This document shows, one piece after another, positions 21,022-31,583 of a DNA stretch of 64,000 nt (positions within the stretch are counted from its first letter, which is position 1; the number at the start of each line of letters is the position of its first letter). A program made the translations under genes and the position numbers. The notes beneath the pieces are model-generated. The model ran no database searches and was not told the origin of the DNA. It saw only the letters and a program-made list of their open reading frames with translations. Source of the DNA: Fidelibacterota bacterium (lineage in GTDB: Bacteria > Fidelibacterota > Fidelibacteria > Fidelibacterales > Fidelibacteraceae); assembly GCA_028716785.1 (NCBI GenBank), contig JAQUPD010000002.1, positions 45,085 to 109,084 of the forward strand, in the 5' to 3' direction.

Positions 21022-22258
21022 TTACGCAATGAATCTATCAACTATTTTTATGAGTTGACCATCTTTAAACAGCATTTTCAGATGATTCATGCTATACCAA
21101 TAGTCTAAATCGCGATAATCAGAGATATTCCGAATGGTAATATCGGCTCGTTTATCGGTAGCAAGAATACCGGGGTCTGATTCAAGATTAAGGGAATAAG
21201 CACTATGATAGGTAACAGCTTGAAGTGCTTCAAGGGGTATAAGGTGCCTGTAAATATAAGCAAGAGATAAAATGATTGAGAGATTTTGTGTCATTGAACT
21301 CTCTGGATTAAAATCAGTTGCCAGAGCTACACGAATGCCCTCATTCTATAGAGTACAGGCAGGGACATAATCCTTATTTCCCAAGAAAAAATGTAGTTCC
21401 AGGTAAAAGTATCGCCATAGAATTTCCTCATTTTAGCGCTTCGATTCCTATTTGGTTATTTTTACTAAATGATCGGCAGACTCAGCATGATATTTTTCTG
21501 CCAACTCAGTTCCTCCAATGGAAGAAAATTCATCAGTATGAAGCCGGAGTTTAAGACCATTATCCAAATCAGCTATGAATATTTGTTCTGTCCTTCCCGT
21601 GAAAAAACCGTTTTTTCCATAAACATATCACAATACACAGCTAATTTTTCTTCATCAACGGCAAGAAACATCTCATTAATAAGAAGTTTCACATACACCT
21701 CACGGCGATCTTTATATTCTTCGGGGATTTCATGGGCACCTAAAAAGATTAGAATTAAATCCAACGATAATGTATTATTTAAACGACGGATAACCCCTAG
21801 AGATTTCAGCTCATCTTTTATGGTTAATCCATATCCGCTTTTCACCTCAATGATTGCAGTTCCATCGTCTAAAAAATTTTTTCACACGAGGTAGATATTT
21901 CAAATAAGTGATCTTCAGAAATATTTCTTATGGATTTAACACTGTTTAAAATCCCTCCCCCTTGGGCAGCTATGGTTTCATAATCTACACCCTTGATTCA
22001 TAAGTCAAATTCATCCCGACGCATATCCGTAAAAACTGGATGTGTAAGAGGATCAATAAAAGCCGATGTTACAACACAATTTCGGCAATCAATCACTGAG
22101 CCACTTTTTGCTTTACCACTTTGTGTTATGCCAAAAATTCTATCCAAAGCAATGACTAAATCCTAATTTTCACGCACAATCATTTTTTGTTGAGTTTCAT
22201 CCTATGTGACTAACTGTCCAATATTTCTAGAATCGTTTTTATGATCAATTTTAATCAT
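21022..22258 (-). pseudogene. hutI: Imidazolonepropionase (hutI) pseudogene with several stops and frameshifts
   Basis: In-order HutI-like blocks across frames: VVTSAFIDPLTHPVFTDMRRDEFDL*IKGVDYETIAAQGGGILNSVKSIRNISEDHLFE; DDGTAIIEVKSGYGLTIKDELKSLGVIRRL; LRLHTDEFSSIGGTELAEKYHAESADHLVKI; GIRVALATDFNPESSMTQNLSIILSLAYIY...YHSAYSLNLESDPGILATDKRADITI. Confidence 0.9.
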
Positions 22259-23420
22259 TGATTGTCTTAATTTTTCTATAATATCCTTTATCTTCTTTAA
22301 GAACATTATATGAAAAGACAACATAGTGAGAAAAATTGAGGGATTGTGCCAAAATCACATTTTTTTCAAAATCGGAATAGCTCTTATTCCAAAGTCCATT
22401 ACCGACCCAAATTTGATGTTTTGACTGGGAAGGTAGAATGTCACGTATTTCTAGCAAATTATCACGATAGACATTTACTTGTGTTGTATAATTCATTGGG
22501 ATGGCGCAATCAAGCCATCCTTCTTTGATCCACGTAGCCCAGTCTTGATAGAAAAGATTTTTTGCTTTTTCCGGCGAAGGTTTTACAGCCGCTGAAAAAA
22601 AAACAGGATTTTGTAAGCTTTTATTATAGTATGCAATTTCCTTGATAAGGTTAGATATGGCATCACAGCGATATTGATCATATAATATTCTAAAAAGTGG
22701 ATACAATTCGGGATCATCACATAGGGGAGAATGATTCATAAAAAAACGAGGATTCACACCGTATTTTTCATAAAAAAGTTTCATTCCTGTAGGATTATAG
22801 CCATATTCAGAGCCTTGAAAACGGACATAATCCAAATGAATGCCATCAATTTCATAGTTAGTGATAAGTTCCTTAATAAGAACAAGTAAATAGCTATTCA
22901 CTTGAGGATGAAGGGGTGAGAGATAGATTCCTTCAAATAGTTTATAATTTTTAGCCTTATGATATTTATCAACATCACTGATGGCACTCTCATCCCATTC
23001 AATCCAATCAGGAAATTGTGATAGGAAAACAAGAGCAGAAGAATTATTGGTATTTTTGGAATAGAGGATATAGGTATTAAACCATGCATGAATCTTTAAT
23101 CCCTTTTCATGGGCTTTTGTACACACATATTCGAGGGGATCAAACGTTGGGTCTTGAACAAGGGGCGAAATTTTCACATGTTCACTACGATACATAGCTT
23201 CTCCCCGCGCTCTTACTTGGACGAATAGATCGGTAAATCCCAAGGTTTTTGCATCATCGAGGAACCGATCGATATGTTGTTTATCGGCCAAATCGCGATG
23301 TAAAATCCACAATCCTTTATGGATTTCTTCTCCCATCAGTACCTGAGAGAAAAACAAAAAAAGGGCAATCAAAACGATTACCCTTGTGAATGTATGATAT
23401 ATGTGTGTTGAGTATTTCAA
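22251..23420 (-). CDS. Family 10 glycosyl-hydrolase-like protein (GHL10/YngK-like), secreted
   Basis: Signal peptide; KGLWILHRDLADKQHIDRFLDDAKTLGFTDLFVQVRARGEAMYRS; GLKIHAWFNTYILY; DGIHLDYVRFQG. Confidence 0.88.
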   Translation of the reverse strand: MKYSTHIYHTFTRVIVLIALFLFFSQVLMGEEIHKGLWILHRDLADKQHIDRFLDDAKTLGFTDLFVQVRARGEAMYRSEHVKISPLVQDPTFDPLEYVCTKAHEKGLKIHAWFNTYILYSKNTNNSSALVFLSQFPDWIEWDESAISDVDKYHKAKNYKLFEGIYLSPLHPQVNSYLLVLIKELITNYEIDGIHLDYVRFQGSEYGYNPTGMKLFYEKYGVNPRFFMNHSPLCDDPELYPLFRILYDQYRCDAISNLIKEIAYYNKSLQNPVFFSAAVKPSPEKAKNLFYQDWATWIKEGWLDCAIPMNYTTQVNVYRDNLLEIRDILPSQSKHQIWVGNGLWNKSYSDFEKNVILAQSLNFSHYVVFSYNVLKEDKGYYRKIKTIND

Positions 23421-23421
23421 G

Positions 23422-23994
23422 TTATTCGTTTGATTTTAAGGATTCCTTGGAGGATTTCTCTTCAGCGGTGGCCGTTTTGGGGGATGACGCTTCAGCAGAT
23501 TTTTCCGATGTTTTCTCTGTTTTTAATGGTGCAACTTTTGGAGTAGTTTTTTGTGGGGTAGATTTTTTCGCTTGTGTTTTTGATTTCTGTGGGGATTTAG
23601 AAGAAGATTTTTTCTTTTTTTCTCCTTCTGTCGTGCCCACCATATCAACCAATTGAAATAAAACAACGCTTGCCGCATCATTAGGACGTTGACCCAATTT
23701 CAAGATACGGGTATAGCCGCCATTTCGATTCATGTAAACTGGAGCAATTTCTTCAAATAAAATTTTTACGGCTTCTTTATTTCGTAATTGGGCAAAGGCT
23801 AAACGTCGTGTATGCGTCGTATCATTTTTAGCATACGTAATAAGCCTTTCAACAAGGCGTCGTGCTTCTTTTGCTTTGGCTTCCGTTGTTTTTATTTGTT
23901 TATGAAGAATAAGAGAAGCAGCCATATTTTGAAGCATTGCTTTTCGATGACTTGCTGTTCGTCCTAATTTTCGTCCTTTTTTTTCATGTCTCAT
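23422..23994 (-). CDS. rplQ: 50S ribosomal protein L17 with long low-complexity C-terminal tail
   Basis: MRHEKKGRKLGRTASHRKAMLQNMAASLILHKQIKTTEAKAKEARRLVERLIT...; tail rich in K/S/T/A/E. Confidence 0.96.
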   Translation of the reverse strand: MRHEKKGRKLGRTASHRKAMLQNMAASLILHKQIKTTEAKAKEARRLVERLITYAKNDTTHTRRLAFAQLRNKEAVKILFEEIAPVYMNRNGGYTRILKLGQRPNDAASVVLFQLVDMVGTTEGEKKKKSSSKSPQKSKTQAKKSTPQKTTPKVAPLKTEKTSEKSAEASSPKTATAEEKSSKESLKSNE

Positions 23995-24005
23995 AGTGGT
24001 TCACT

Positions 24006-24989
24006 TCACTTCTTACTTGCATCTTTAATATATTCAGAAACATCCATACCAAAACGAAGGCCCAGTTCATCAAGTTTTTCAATCAGTTCATTCAGTGATT
24101 TTCGACCAAAATTCTTAAACCTGAGCATTTCGTTTTCTTCTTTTGAAACCAGATCAGCAATTGTTTTAATATCTGCAGCTTGAAGACAATTATAGGATCT
24201 TACGGAGAGTTCAAGTTCATCTATGCTCCGCATAAGCTGCTTACGGATTCGCATTTTATCTTCATCAATTTGTTTCTCAGGCTCAATAACATCTGTTTCT
24301 TGAAGAGCAAAGAAGGGTTTAAAATGATCAGTCAAAAGTTTAGAAGAATAAGAAATGGCATCTTCAGGTGTCATTGTACCATCTGTTGTTATTTCCAGGA
24401 CAAGTCTTTCAAGATCTTCTTTCACGCCAGATTGAAGTTTTTCGGCATAGTAATTCACTTTTACAATGGGTGAAAAAATAGAATCAATCCAGATAGTATC
24501 CAACGGTGCATCGGCTGTTTTATTATTTTCAGCGCTCGCATAGCCTCTTCCGCGACCAAACCAGAGGTCAAGGTTGATATTTTTTTCTTCTTCAATCGTC
24601 ATGATGTGTTGGTCTGGATTCATAATTTCTACATCAGGATTTCCGCCATTAAGCATTCCTGCTTTTATATCAGCAGGACCTTGAAGTTTAAGAGAGAGTT
24701 TAATAGGCTTTGAATTTGGTAGAAGCACTCGGACTTTTTTTAGATTGAGGATAATAAGGGTTACATCTTCAATCACGCCATCGATGGATGAAAATTCATG
24801 TAGAATTCCTTCAATGCGAAGAGCAGTGATTGCTGAACCTGGAATTGACGAAAGAAGAACACGGCGAAGAGCATTTCCTACGGTTATTCCGAATCCTCTT
24901 TCGAGAGGTTCAAGAATAAATCGTGCAAACCGTTCATTCTTCGCAGTTTCATCTATTTTTACTTTTTCAGGTATTTGAAAATTAGGCAT
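24006..24989 (-). CDS. rpoA: DNA-directed RNA polymerase subunit alpha
   Basis: FILEPLERGFGITVGNALRRVLLSSIPGSAIT; C-terminal NCLQAADIKTIADLVSKEENEMLRFKNFGRKSLNEL. Confidence 0.98.
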   Translation of the reverse strand: MPNFQIPEKVKIDETAKNERFARFILEPLERGFGITVGNALRRVLLSSIPGSAITALRIEGILHEFSSIDGVIEDVTLIILNLKKVRVLLPNSKPIKLSLKLQGPADIKAGMLNGGNPDVEIMNPDQHIMTIEEEKNINLDLWFGRGRGYASAENNKTADAPLDTIWIDSIFSPIVKVNYYAEKLQSGVKEDLERLVLEITTDGTMTPEDAISYSSKLLTDHFKPFFALQETDVIEPEKQIDEDKMRIRKQLMRSIDELELSVRSYNCLQAADIKTIADLVSKEENEMLRFKNFGRKSLNELIEKLDELGLRFGMDVSEYIKDASKK

Positions 24990-25008
24990 GTTTCATTACC
25001 TCTATTAA

Positions 25009-25620
25009 TTATTTAGAATACAATTCAACGATAAGCTGTTCATTAAATTCTTCAAGAACTTCTTCCCGTTCTGGGAAATGAAGTATTTCGCCACTTAATT
25101 TTGCTTTGTCAAGTTTAAGCCATTTTGGAGTATTTTCTTCTCGTGTTTTCTTAATTGAATCAAGAATTAATTCCATCCGTTTGCTTTTATCGCGAATACG
25201 GATAACGTCCCCTGGCTTTACTTGATACGATGGAATATTAACTGAAGCATCATTCACCAAAATATGTTTATGAGAAATAATTTGTCGCGCAGCGCGACGT
25301 GTTGGTGCAAATCCCAAGCGATACACCACATTATCAAGCCGGCATTCGAGCAATCTTACAAGGTTATCCCCCGTTTTACCAACCTGGCGATCAGCGCGTT
25401 TAAAATAATTTCTAAACTGGCGTTCCAAAACCCCATAGGTATACTTTACACGCTGTTTTTCTTGCATTTGAATTCCATATTCAGAAAGTCGACGGTGTTG
25501 AGTAGGGCCATGTTCCCCTGGTGGATAATTTTTCTTCATGTTTGAAAATTTTGGAGACTCAAATGCCGCATATTCTAAGCGGCGACATACTTTACCTCTT
25601 GGTCCACGATATCTTGCCAT
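25009..25620 (-). CDS. rpsD: 30S ribosomal protein S4
   Basis: MARYRGPRGKVCRRLE...VYRLGFAPTRRAARQIISHKHILVND. Confidence 0.97.
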   Translation of the reverse strand: MARYRGPRGKVCRRLEYAAFESPKFSNMKKNYPPGEHGPTQHRRLSEYGIQMQEKQRVKYTYGVLERQFRNYFKRADRQVGKTGDNLVRLLECRLDNVVYRLGFAPTRRAARQIISHKHILVNDASVNIPSYQVKPGDVIRIRDKSKRMELILDSIKKTREENTPKWLKLDKAKLSGEILHFPEREEVLEEFNEQLIVELYSK

Positions 25621-25629
25621 AAATAGCTC

Positions 25630-26025
25630 CTACACTCTACGACGTTTGGGTGGACGACACCCATTATGAGGAATAGGTGTAACATCCTTGATTGCAGTTA
25701 CTTCCAGTCCAGCTGCAGCCAAGGATCGAATCGCCATTTCTCGTCCTCCGCCTGGACCTTTAACGCGAACTTCAACGCGAGCAAGGCCAGCCTCCATTGC
25801 CTCTTTTGCTGCAATTTCAGCTGCTTGCCCGGCTGCAAAGGGAGTACTTTTTCGGGATCCTTTAAAGCCAGCACGGCCAGCAGATGCCCAGGCTATTGCA
25901 TTCCCATATTGATCGGCTAAGGTTATAACTGTATTGTTATAGGATGCTTTAATAAAAGCAATACCTTCAGGATCAACCTTAATTTTTCTTTTTCTTTTAT
26001 GTGTTGTTTGTGTATTCTTTGGCAA
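25630..26025 (-). CDS. rpsK: 30S ribosomal protein S11
   Basis: [43 protein letters not shown]...[15 protein letters not shown]. Confidence 0.98.
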   Translation of the reverse strand: MPKNTQTTHKRKRKIKVDPEGIAFIKASYNNTVITLADQYGNAIAWASAGRAGFKGSRKSTPFAAGQAAEIAAKEAMEAGLARVEVRVKGPGGGREMAIRSLAAAGLEVTAIKDVTPIPHNGCRPPKRRRV

Positions 26026-26061
26026 TTTTAAACTCCATTAACTTGGAAATTACTCTTTGTA

Positions 26062-26436
26062 TTATGTTTTACGCTTTTTCCTGATGGCTGCTTTTTTCTT
26101 CCCCTTCCGGGTCCGTGCATTATTCTTTGTGTTTTGACCACGCACCGGCAGCCCCCGGCGATGACGAAGCCCCCGATAACAACCAATATCCATCAGTCGT
26201 TTAATGTTCATCGAGACTTCTGTCCGTAATGCACCTTCAACTTTATATTCGTCAGCAATTATCTGGCGAATCGAACTTACCTGATCTTCTGTCAGATCCT
26301 TCACTCGGATTTCAGGATCAATCCCTGCTTTTTGGAGGATCTTAAGAGCCGTAGGACGTCCAATACCATAAATGTAAGACAATGCCACGTTGACTTTTTT
26401 ATCACGTGGTAAGTCTACGCCTGCAATTCGAGCCAA
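26062..26436 (-). CDS. rpsM: 30S ribosomal protein S13
   Basis: [27 protein letters not shown]...[26 protein letters not shown]. Confidence 0.98.
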   Translation of the reverse strand: MARIAGVDLPRDKKVNVALSYIYGIGRPTALKILQKAGIDPEIRVKDLTEDQVSSIRQIIADEYKVEGALRTEVSMNIKRLMDIGCYRGLRHRRGLPVRGQNTKNNARTRKGKKKAAIRKKRKT

Positions 26437-26449
26437 ATTAACCTCCTAA

Positions 26450-26569
26450 TTACCCTTGTCTCTGCTTGTGCTTTTTATTTTCGCAAATAACGTGAACAAC
26501 GCCATTCCTGCGAACAATTTTACACTTATCACAAATTTTTTTTACAGATGCCCGTACTTTCATATTCAT
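26450..26569 (-). CDS. rpmJ: 50S ribosomal protein L36 (zinc-ligand form), missing from the ORF track
   Basis: Hand translation [39 protein letters not shown]. Internal start at 26563 is also possible. Confidence 0.95.
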   Translation of the reverse strand: MNMKVRASVKKICDKCKIVRRNGVVHVICENKKHKQRQG

Positions 26570-26573
26570 TCCT

Positions 26574-26792
26574 TTATTTGTATCGATAAACAATACGCCC
26601 CCTGCTTAAATCATAGGGGGATAGTTCTAAGGTAACCTTATCACCTGGCAAAATTTTTATAAAATGCATCCGCATTTTTCCTGAGATATGCGCCAAAACC
26701 TCATGCCCATTTTCTAATTTCACCTTAAACGAAGCATTCGGTAAGGTTTCTATTATTGTTCCATCTACTCGTATTGGATTTTGTTTTGCCAT
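26574..26792 (-). CDS. infA: Translation initiation factor IF-1
   Basis: [72 protein letters not shown]. Confidence 0.98.
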   Translation of the reverse strand: MAKQNPIRVDGTIIETLPNASFKVKLENGHEVLAHISGKMRMHFIKILPGDKVTLELSPYDLSRGRIVYRYK

Positions 26793-26795
26793 AGT

Positions 26796-27542
26796 TTACT
26801 CTTTTGTTAGAACAAGCGGCCCATTCTCGGTTATCACAAGTGTATGTTCAAAATGAGCTGAAACCTTACCATCTACTGTTACAACAGTCCACCCATCCCG
26901 GAGTGTTTTGATTTCATGGGTACCTAAGTTTATCATAGGTTCAATGGCAATAGCAAGACCTGGCTTGAGTTGCAGCCCTCGACCTGAATACCCATAATTA
27001 GGAACTTGAGGGTCTTCATGAAGTTTCCTTCCAATTCCGTGTCCAACAAGTGATCGAATGACTGAAAATCCGTGACTTTCTGCATGTGTCTGAATGACAT
27101 AGCCGATATCTTGCAAATGGTTTCCAACAACAGCTTTTTCAATCCCCTTGTAAAGGCATTCTTCTGTAACTTCAATAAGATGTTGGTATGCATCCGGGAT
27201 TTTGCCAACAGCAAATGTCCGCGCATGATCTCCATAATATCCCTCAACAATAGCTCCACAATCAATACTGACAATATCTCCTTCTTTTAGAATACGTTTT
27301 CCCGGAATCCCGTGAACAACTTCTTCATTAACAGAGATACAGAGAGTTGCTGGAAATCCATCATATCCTTTGAAACCTGGAATTCCATCATGTGATCGTA
27401 TATACTCCTCAGCTATTGCATCCAGCTCTGCTGTCATTATACCAGGTTTAATCCACAAAGAGACTTTTTCAAGGGTATCATGGACAAGTTTTCCTGCTTT
27501 TTGCATAATTTCTATTTCTTGCTGAGTTTTATAGTGTATCAT
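26796..27542 (-). CDS. map: Methionine aminopeptidase type I
   Basis: GIPGFKGYDGFPATLCISVNEEVVHGIP...VSIDCGAIVEGYYGDHARTFAVG...GHGIGRKLHEDPQVPNYG. Confidence 0.97.
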   Translation of the reverse strand: MIHYKTQQEIEIMQKAGKLVHDTLEKVSLWIKPGIMTAELDAIAEEYIRSHDGIPGFKGYDGFPATLCISVNEEVVHGIPGKRILKEGDIVSIDCGAIVEGYYGDHARTFAVGKIPDAYQHLIEVTEECLYKGIEKAVVGNHLQDIGYVIQTHAESHGFSVIRSLVGHGIGRKLHEDPQVPNYGYSGRGLQLKPGLAIAIEPMINLGTHEIKTLRDGWTVVTVDGKVSAHFEHTLVITENGPLVLTKE

Positions 27543-27546
27543 AGGA

Positions 27547-28884
27547 TTAGAAACGACGCCTTCCCCGAATTTTTCCTGATTTTAAAAAGCCATCATAGTG
27601 ACGGGTAACTAATTGTGATTCAATTTGTTGAAGTGTATCCAAAGCCACACCCACTATAATAAGAAGGGATGTTCCACCAAAAAAACTAGCCAAATCGTAA
27701 TCAATACCCATAACATTCATAAGAATAAAGGGGAAAATTGCGACTATTGCCAAGGCAATTGCTCCCGGGAGGGTAATTCGTGTAAGAATATTATCAATAT
27801 ATTCTGCTGTTCGCTTACCAGGACGTATACCTGGAATAAATCCTCCATGTTTTTTCATGTTATCAGCAACTTCTGTTGGATTAAAAGCAATCGCAGTATA
27901 GAAATAGGCAAAAAAGACTATCAGCAAACCAAAAACAAGCCAATAAAACCAATGATTAATGTTAAAAATTCTCATAGCTCCTTCAAGCCATGTAACATCT
28001 CCAACAAAAGTCGCAATTGTGCTCGGAATAAACATAATTGATTGGGCAAAGATAATAGGCATGACTCCTGCTGTATTCACTCGAAGTGGTATATACGTAG
28101 CTTGTCCTCCATAAATTTTTCTTCCAACTACGCGTTTTGCATATTGTACAGGAATTTTTCGTGTCCCTTGTGTAAGCAAAATAACAAACCCAATAATAAT
28201 TATCATTAAGGCAATGAGAATTATTTCTATAAATATACTTCTTACACCATTTGAAATAAGGGTAATTTCTTGAAAAACGACATTGGGAAAACGAGCCATA
28301 ATACCAACCATAATAATAAGGGAAATACCGTTTCCAATCCCTCTATCTGTAATTTGTTCACCAAGCCACATGATAAACATGGTTCCAGTAATAAGGGTTA
28401 GGACAGTTAAAAGAATAAACCCGGCACCGGGATTTGGAACAACTGGCATGGGTTGAGCGGGCGTGCCTGCATTCATATTTTGAAGAAAGATAGCAACACC
28501 ATAACCTTGTAAGGCCGATATAGCTACTGTGCCATACCGCGTTAATTGTGTGAGTTTTTTTCTCCCCTCAGGTCCTTCCTTTTGGAGCCTTTGAAAATAA
28601 GGAAAGACAGCTCCAAGAAGTTGAATAATAATGCTTGCACTAATATAGGGCATAATTCCTAACGCAAAGATAGTTGCCTTTTGGAAAGCACCACCTGCAA
28701 ACATATCATAGAGTCCTAAAAGAGTATTTTGAAAACTCTGTGCAGCAATACTAAGAGCAGCCGTATCAATACCTGGAAGGGGAATATGACCACCCACTCG
28801 ATAAATAACCAAGATTAATAAGGTAAATAGAATTCTTTGCCGTAATTCATGAATTTTGAATATCGATCTCAGACTCTGGATCAT
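27547..28884 (-). CDS. secY: Preprotein translocase subunit SecY
   Basis: YRVGGHIPLPGID...GIGNGISLIIMVGI...NPTEVADNMKKHGGFIPGIRPGKRTAEYI. Confidence 0.98.
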   Translation of the reverse strand: MIQSLRSIFKIHELRQRILFTLLILVIYRVGGHIPLPGIDTAALSIAAQSFQNTLLGLYDMFAGGAFQKATIFALGIMPYISASIIIQLLGAVFPYFQRLQKEGPEGRKKLTQLTRYGTVAISALQGYGVAIFLQNMNAGTPAQPMPVVPNPGAGFILLTVLTLITGTMFIMWLGEQITDRGIGNGISLIIMVGIMARFPNVVFQEITLISNGVRSIFIEIILIALMIIIIGFVILLTQGTRKIPVQYAKRVVGRKIYGGQATYIPLRVNTAGVMPIIFAQSIMFIPSTIATFVGDVTWLEGAMRIFNINHWFYWLVFGLLIVFFAYFYTAIAFNPTEVADNMKKHGGFIPGIRPGKRTAEYIDNILTRITLPGAIALAIVAIFPFILMNVMGIDYDLASFFGGTSLLIIVGVALDTLQQIESQLVTRHYDGFLKSGKIRGRRRF

Positions 28885-29321
28885 AATTCTATTGCCTTTC
28901 CTCCGGCTTTTTCAATTTTTTCTTTCGCTGATGCACTAAAAGCATCCACGGTGACATTAAAGGCTTTATCAACTTCACCCACACCTAAAATTTTTACAGG
29001 TTTGTCTTCTTTTTTTATCAATCCATTTGCTTTTAAAATAGCAGCATTAACATCCTTTTCATCTAAGATATTGAGGTCTTTTAAATTAACAATTTGATAT
29101 TCTTGACGAAATTTATCATTTGAAAACCCTCGTTTAGGAACACGGCGTTGAAGAGGCATTTGTCCTCCTTCAAACCAGCTGTAATGTTTTGAACCGGTAC
29201 GGGATTTTTGTCCTTTTGTCCCTCGTCCGGCTGTACATCCATTGCCAGAACCTATGCCCTTTCCGCGACGTTTTGAATTTTTACGAGATCCTTGGGCAGG
29301 TTTTAGTGTAGATAAAATCAT
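28881..29321 (-). CDS. rplO: 50S ribosomal protein L15
   Basis: LKPAQGSRKNSKRRGKGIGSGNGCTAGRGTKGQKSRTGSKHYSWFEGGQMPLQRRVPKRGF. Confidence 0.97.
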   Translation of the reverse strand: MILSTLKPAQGSRKNSKRRGKGIGSGNGCTAGRGTKGQKSRTGSKHYSWFEGGQMPLQRRVPKRGFSNDKFRQEYQIVNLKDLNILDEKDVNAAILKANGLIKKEDKPVKILGVGEVDKAFNVTVDAFSASAKEKIEKAGGKAIEL

Positions 29322-29521
29322 TATTCTTCGACCTCCTCAACTTCAACCAAATGCGATACCTGAGCAATCATTCCTCGGGAGGAATCATTATCAGGAAGCA
29401 CAACCGTTTTATGGAGTTTCCCTAATCCCATTGCTTTTATAGTCCGCCTTGTTTTTTCTCGATAACCAATGGTACTTTTAACTTGAGTTACTTTCAGCTT
29501 TTTTTCTTTTTTTTGTGTCAT
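29321..29521 (-). CDS. rpmD: 50S ribosomal protein L30
   Basis: LKVTQVKSTIGYREKTRRTIKAMGLGKLHKTVVLPDNDSSRGMIAQVSHLVEV. Start trimmed to MTQKKEKK, just after the rpsE stop. Confidence 0.93.
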   Translation of the reverse strand: MTQKKEKKLKVTQVKSTIGYREKTRRTIKAMGLGKLHKTVVLPDNDSSRGMIAQVSHLVEVEEVEE

Positions 29522-29522
29522 C

Positions 29523-30035
29523 TCAGTTGAATACCTCCTGTACAGTAATATCTCGACGTTTTGCAACCATATAGGGATCTTCCAATTGAGCCAAGGCAGA
29601 CATTGTTGCTTTAATTACATTGTGAGAATTTTCGCTTCCAATGGATTTTGAAAGAATATCATGAACTCCAACTTGTTCCATAATAGCGCGCACAGTGCTA
29701 CCGGCGATGATACCCGTACCAGGTGATGCTGGTTTAAGCACCACTCGAGCTGCTCCATAGCGTCCAATAACTTCATAGGGAATTGTGCCTTTTAACACAG
29801 GAACGCGAATAATATTTTTCTTGGCATCCTCACGCCCTTTATTAATAGCGTCAATGACCTGATTTGCTTTTCCCAAGCCAACACCCACGTGCCCATTTCC
29901 ATCACCAACAACAACAATTGCATTAAACCGAAAACGGCGACCACCGGTAATCACCTTGGCCACGCGGTTTATCTTAACAACTTTCTCCTCTAGTAATTGT
30001 AACTCAGCAGGATTGATTGACTTATTCAATTGCAA
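29523..30035 (-). CDS. rpsE: 30S ribosomal protein S5
   Basis: [46 protein letters not shown]. Confidence 0.97.
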   Translation of the reverse strand: MQLNKSINPAELQLLEEKVVKINRVAKVITGGRRFRFNAIVVVGDGNGHVGVGLGKANQVIDAINKGREDAKKNIIRVPVLKGTIPYEVIGRYGAARVVLKPASPGTGIIAGSTVRAIMEQVGVHDILSKSIGSENSHNVIKATMSALAQLEDPYMVAKRRDITVQEVFN

Positions 30036-30050
30036 GATAATACTCCTTCT

Positions 30051-30425
30051 TTAAAATTTCAATCCGGCTTTGCGACTGGCTTCCGCCAATGCTTTAACCC
30101 GACCGTGATAAATGTACCCATTTCGGTCAAAAACAACCGTTTCAATCTTTTGCTGCTTTGCAAGATTAGCAATTTGCTTCCCAATTTCTTCGCTCATTTC
30201 TGCTTTTGATTTGGATATGAGTTTTTCTTTATTTTCCTTTGAGCAGGAAATTGCATGAGCCAAAACACGATTATTTACGTCATCAATAAGTTGAGCAGAA
30301 ATGTGTTTATTGCTCCTAAAAACAACCAGCCGCGGACGTTCGGGAGTCCCAAATACTTTCTTGCGGATACGTGCCTTTTTTCGATATCGTATGTCATTTT
30401 TATTTGTGTTTTTTTTCATTATCAA
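30051..30425 (-). CDS. rplR: 50S ribosomal protein L18
   Basis: RKKVFGTPERPRLVVFRSNKHISAQLIDD...VVFDRNGYIYHGRVKALAEASRKAGLKF. Confidence 0.97.
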   Translation of the reverse strand: MIMKKNTNKNDIRYRKKARIRKKVFGTPERPRLVVFRSNKHISAQLIDDVNNRVLAHAISCSKENKEKLISKSKAEMSEEIGKQIANLAKQQKIETVVFDRNGYIYHGRVKALAEASRKAGLKF

Positions 30426-30430
30426 ATCCT

Positions 30431-30970
30431 TTACTTCTTGATCGTCTTTCCAGCCTTCCGATGGACAACCTCATCCACATAGCGGATACCTTTCCCTTTA
30501 TACGGTTCGGGGGGGCGGAAAGACCGTATTTGGGCAGCAACAGCGCCTACCTTTTGTTTATCAATACCTGAAACAGTAATAATATTTCCCCGATTTATTT
30601 CAAAAGAAATTCCTTCTGGAGGTTCGATCAAAATCTGATGGGAATATCCCAAGGATAAGAGTAAATTTTTCCCCCGCAACTCAACAGAATAGCCAACACC
30701 TTGGATTTCAAGCTGTTTTGTATATCCTTCAACAACACCCGTTACCATATTCTGAATCAAAGAACGTGTCAAACCGTGCAACGACTTGCTTGGCTTAGAA
30801 TCAGAAGAACGTGTTACCATGATGGTATTATCCACAAGTGTTACTGCCATTTCGGGATGATAAGTTAACGATAATTCACCTTTGGGTCCCTTTACAGAAA
30901 GCGTTCTATTTGCAATATTTGCTTTGACATTTTCGGGGACTGATATTGGTTTTTTACCGATACGTGACAT
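30431..30970 (-). CDS. rplF: 50S ribosomal protein L6
   Basis: MSRIGKKPISVPENVKANI...RSFRPPEPYKGKGIRYVDEVVHRKAGKTIKK; start trimmed to MSRIG. Confidence 0.96.
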   Translation of the reverse strand: MSRIGKKPISVPENVKANIANRTLSVKGPKGELSLTYHPEMAVTLVDNTIMVTRSSDSKPSKSLHGLTRSLIQNMVTGVVEGYTKQLEIQGVGYSVELRGKNLLLSLGYSHQILIEPPEGISFEINRGNIITVSGIDKQKVGAVAAQIRSFRPPEPYKGKGIRYVDEVVHRKAGKTIKK

Positions 30971-30984
30971 AAATATTTTCCTTC

Positions 30985-31377
30985 TTACCAAATTTTACAA
31001 AGATACTCACCGCCAACCCCGCGTTCTCGGGCTTCTTTGTCGGTCAGGATACCTTGTGAGGTTGAGAGAATCCCAACTCCAAGTCCATTTCGGACCCGAG
31101 GAATATCCAGAGCTTTTACATAAATGCGCCGACCTGGTTTACTTACCCGTTCGAGTCCATACAACACGGGTCGACCGTCACTCTGATATTTCAAATAAAG
31201 TCTGAGCATTCCCTGTTTTCCATCCTCAATAAGGATAAAATCTTTAATATACCCTTTTTCCTTCAGGATCAATGCTATCCGTGCTTTCAGCTTGCTCGCG
31301 GGAATTTCAACCCACCGATGCTGAGCCTTGGATGCGTTGCGTATACGTGTTAAAAAATCTGCAATTGGATCCGTCAT
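30985..31377 (-). CDS. rpsH: 30S ribosomal protein S8
   Basis: [31 protein letters not shown]...[31 protein letters not shown]. Confidence 0.98.
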   Translation of the reverse strand: MTDPIADFLTRIRNASKAQHRWVEIPASKLKARIALILKEKGYIKDFILIEDGKQGMLRLYLKYQSDGRPVLYGLERVSKPGRRIYVKALDIPRVRNGLGVGILSTSQGILTDKEARERGVGGEYLCKIW

Positions 31378-31389
31378 GAATCTTCCTTT

Positions 31390-31575
31390 TTACCAACTTG
31401 CTTTTGTTATTCCGGGAATTTCACCCTTTAAAGCCAGTTCGCGAAAACAAATGCGACACAAACCAAATTTACGATAGACTGCTCTTGGTCGTCCGCATAC
31501 ACTACAGCGAGAATGAGCTCGTGTTGAGTATTTCGGTTTGCGCTTGGCTTTTGCTATCATGGATTTTTTTGCCAT
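31390..31575 (-). CDS. rpsN: 30S ribosomal protein S14, zinc-binding (type Z) form
   Basis: 61 aa with [38 protein letters not shown]. Confidence 0.97.
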   Translation of the reverse strand: MAKKSMIAKAKRKPKYSTRAHSRCSVCGRPRAVYRKFGLCRICFRELALKGEIPGITKASW

Positions 31576-31583
31576 AACACTTC

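Noticed and set aside
21022-22258. Stop-codon recoding or an alternative genetic code to explain hutI stops
   Set aside because: Both TAG and TGA and several frame changes are present, while dozens of neighbouring genes are intact under the standard bacterial code.
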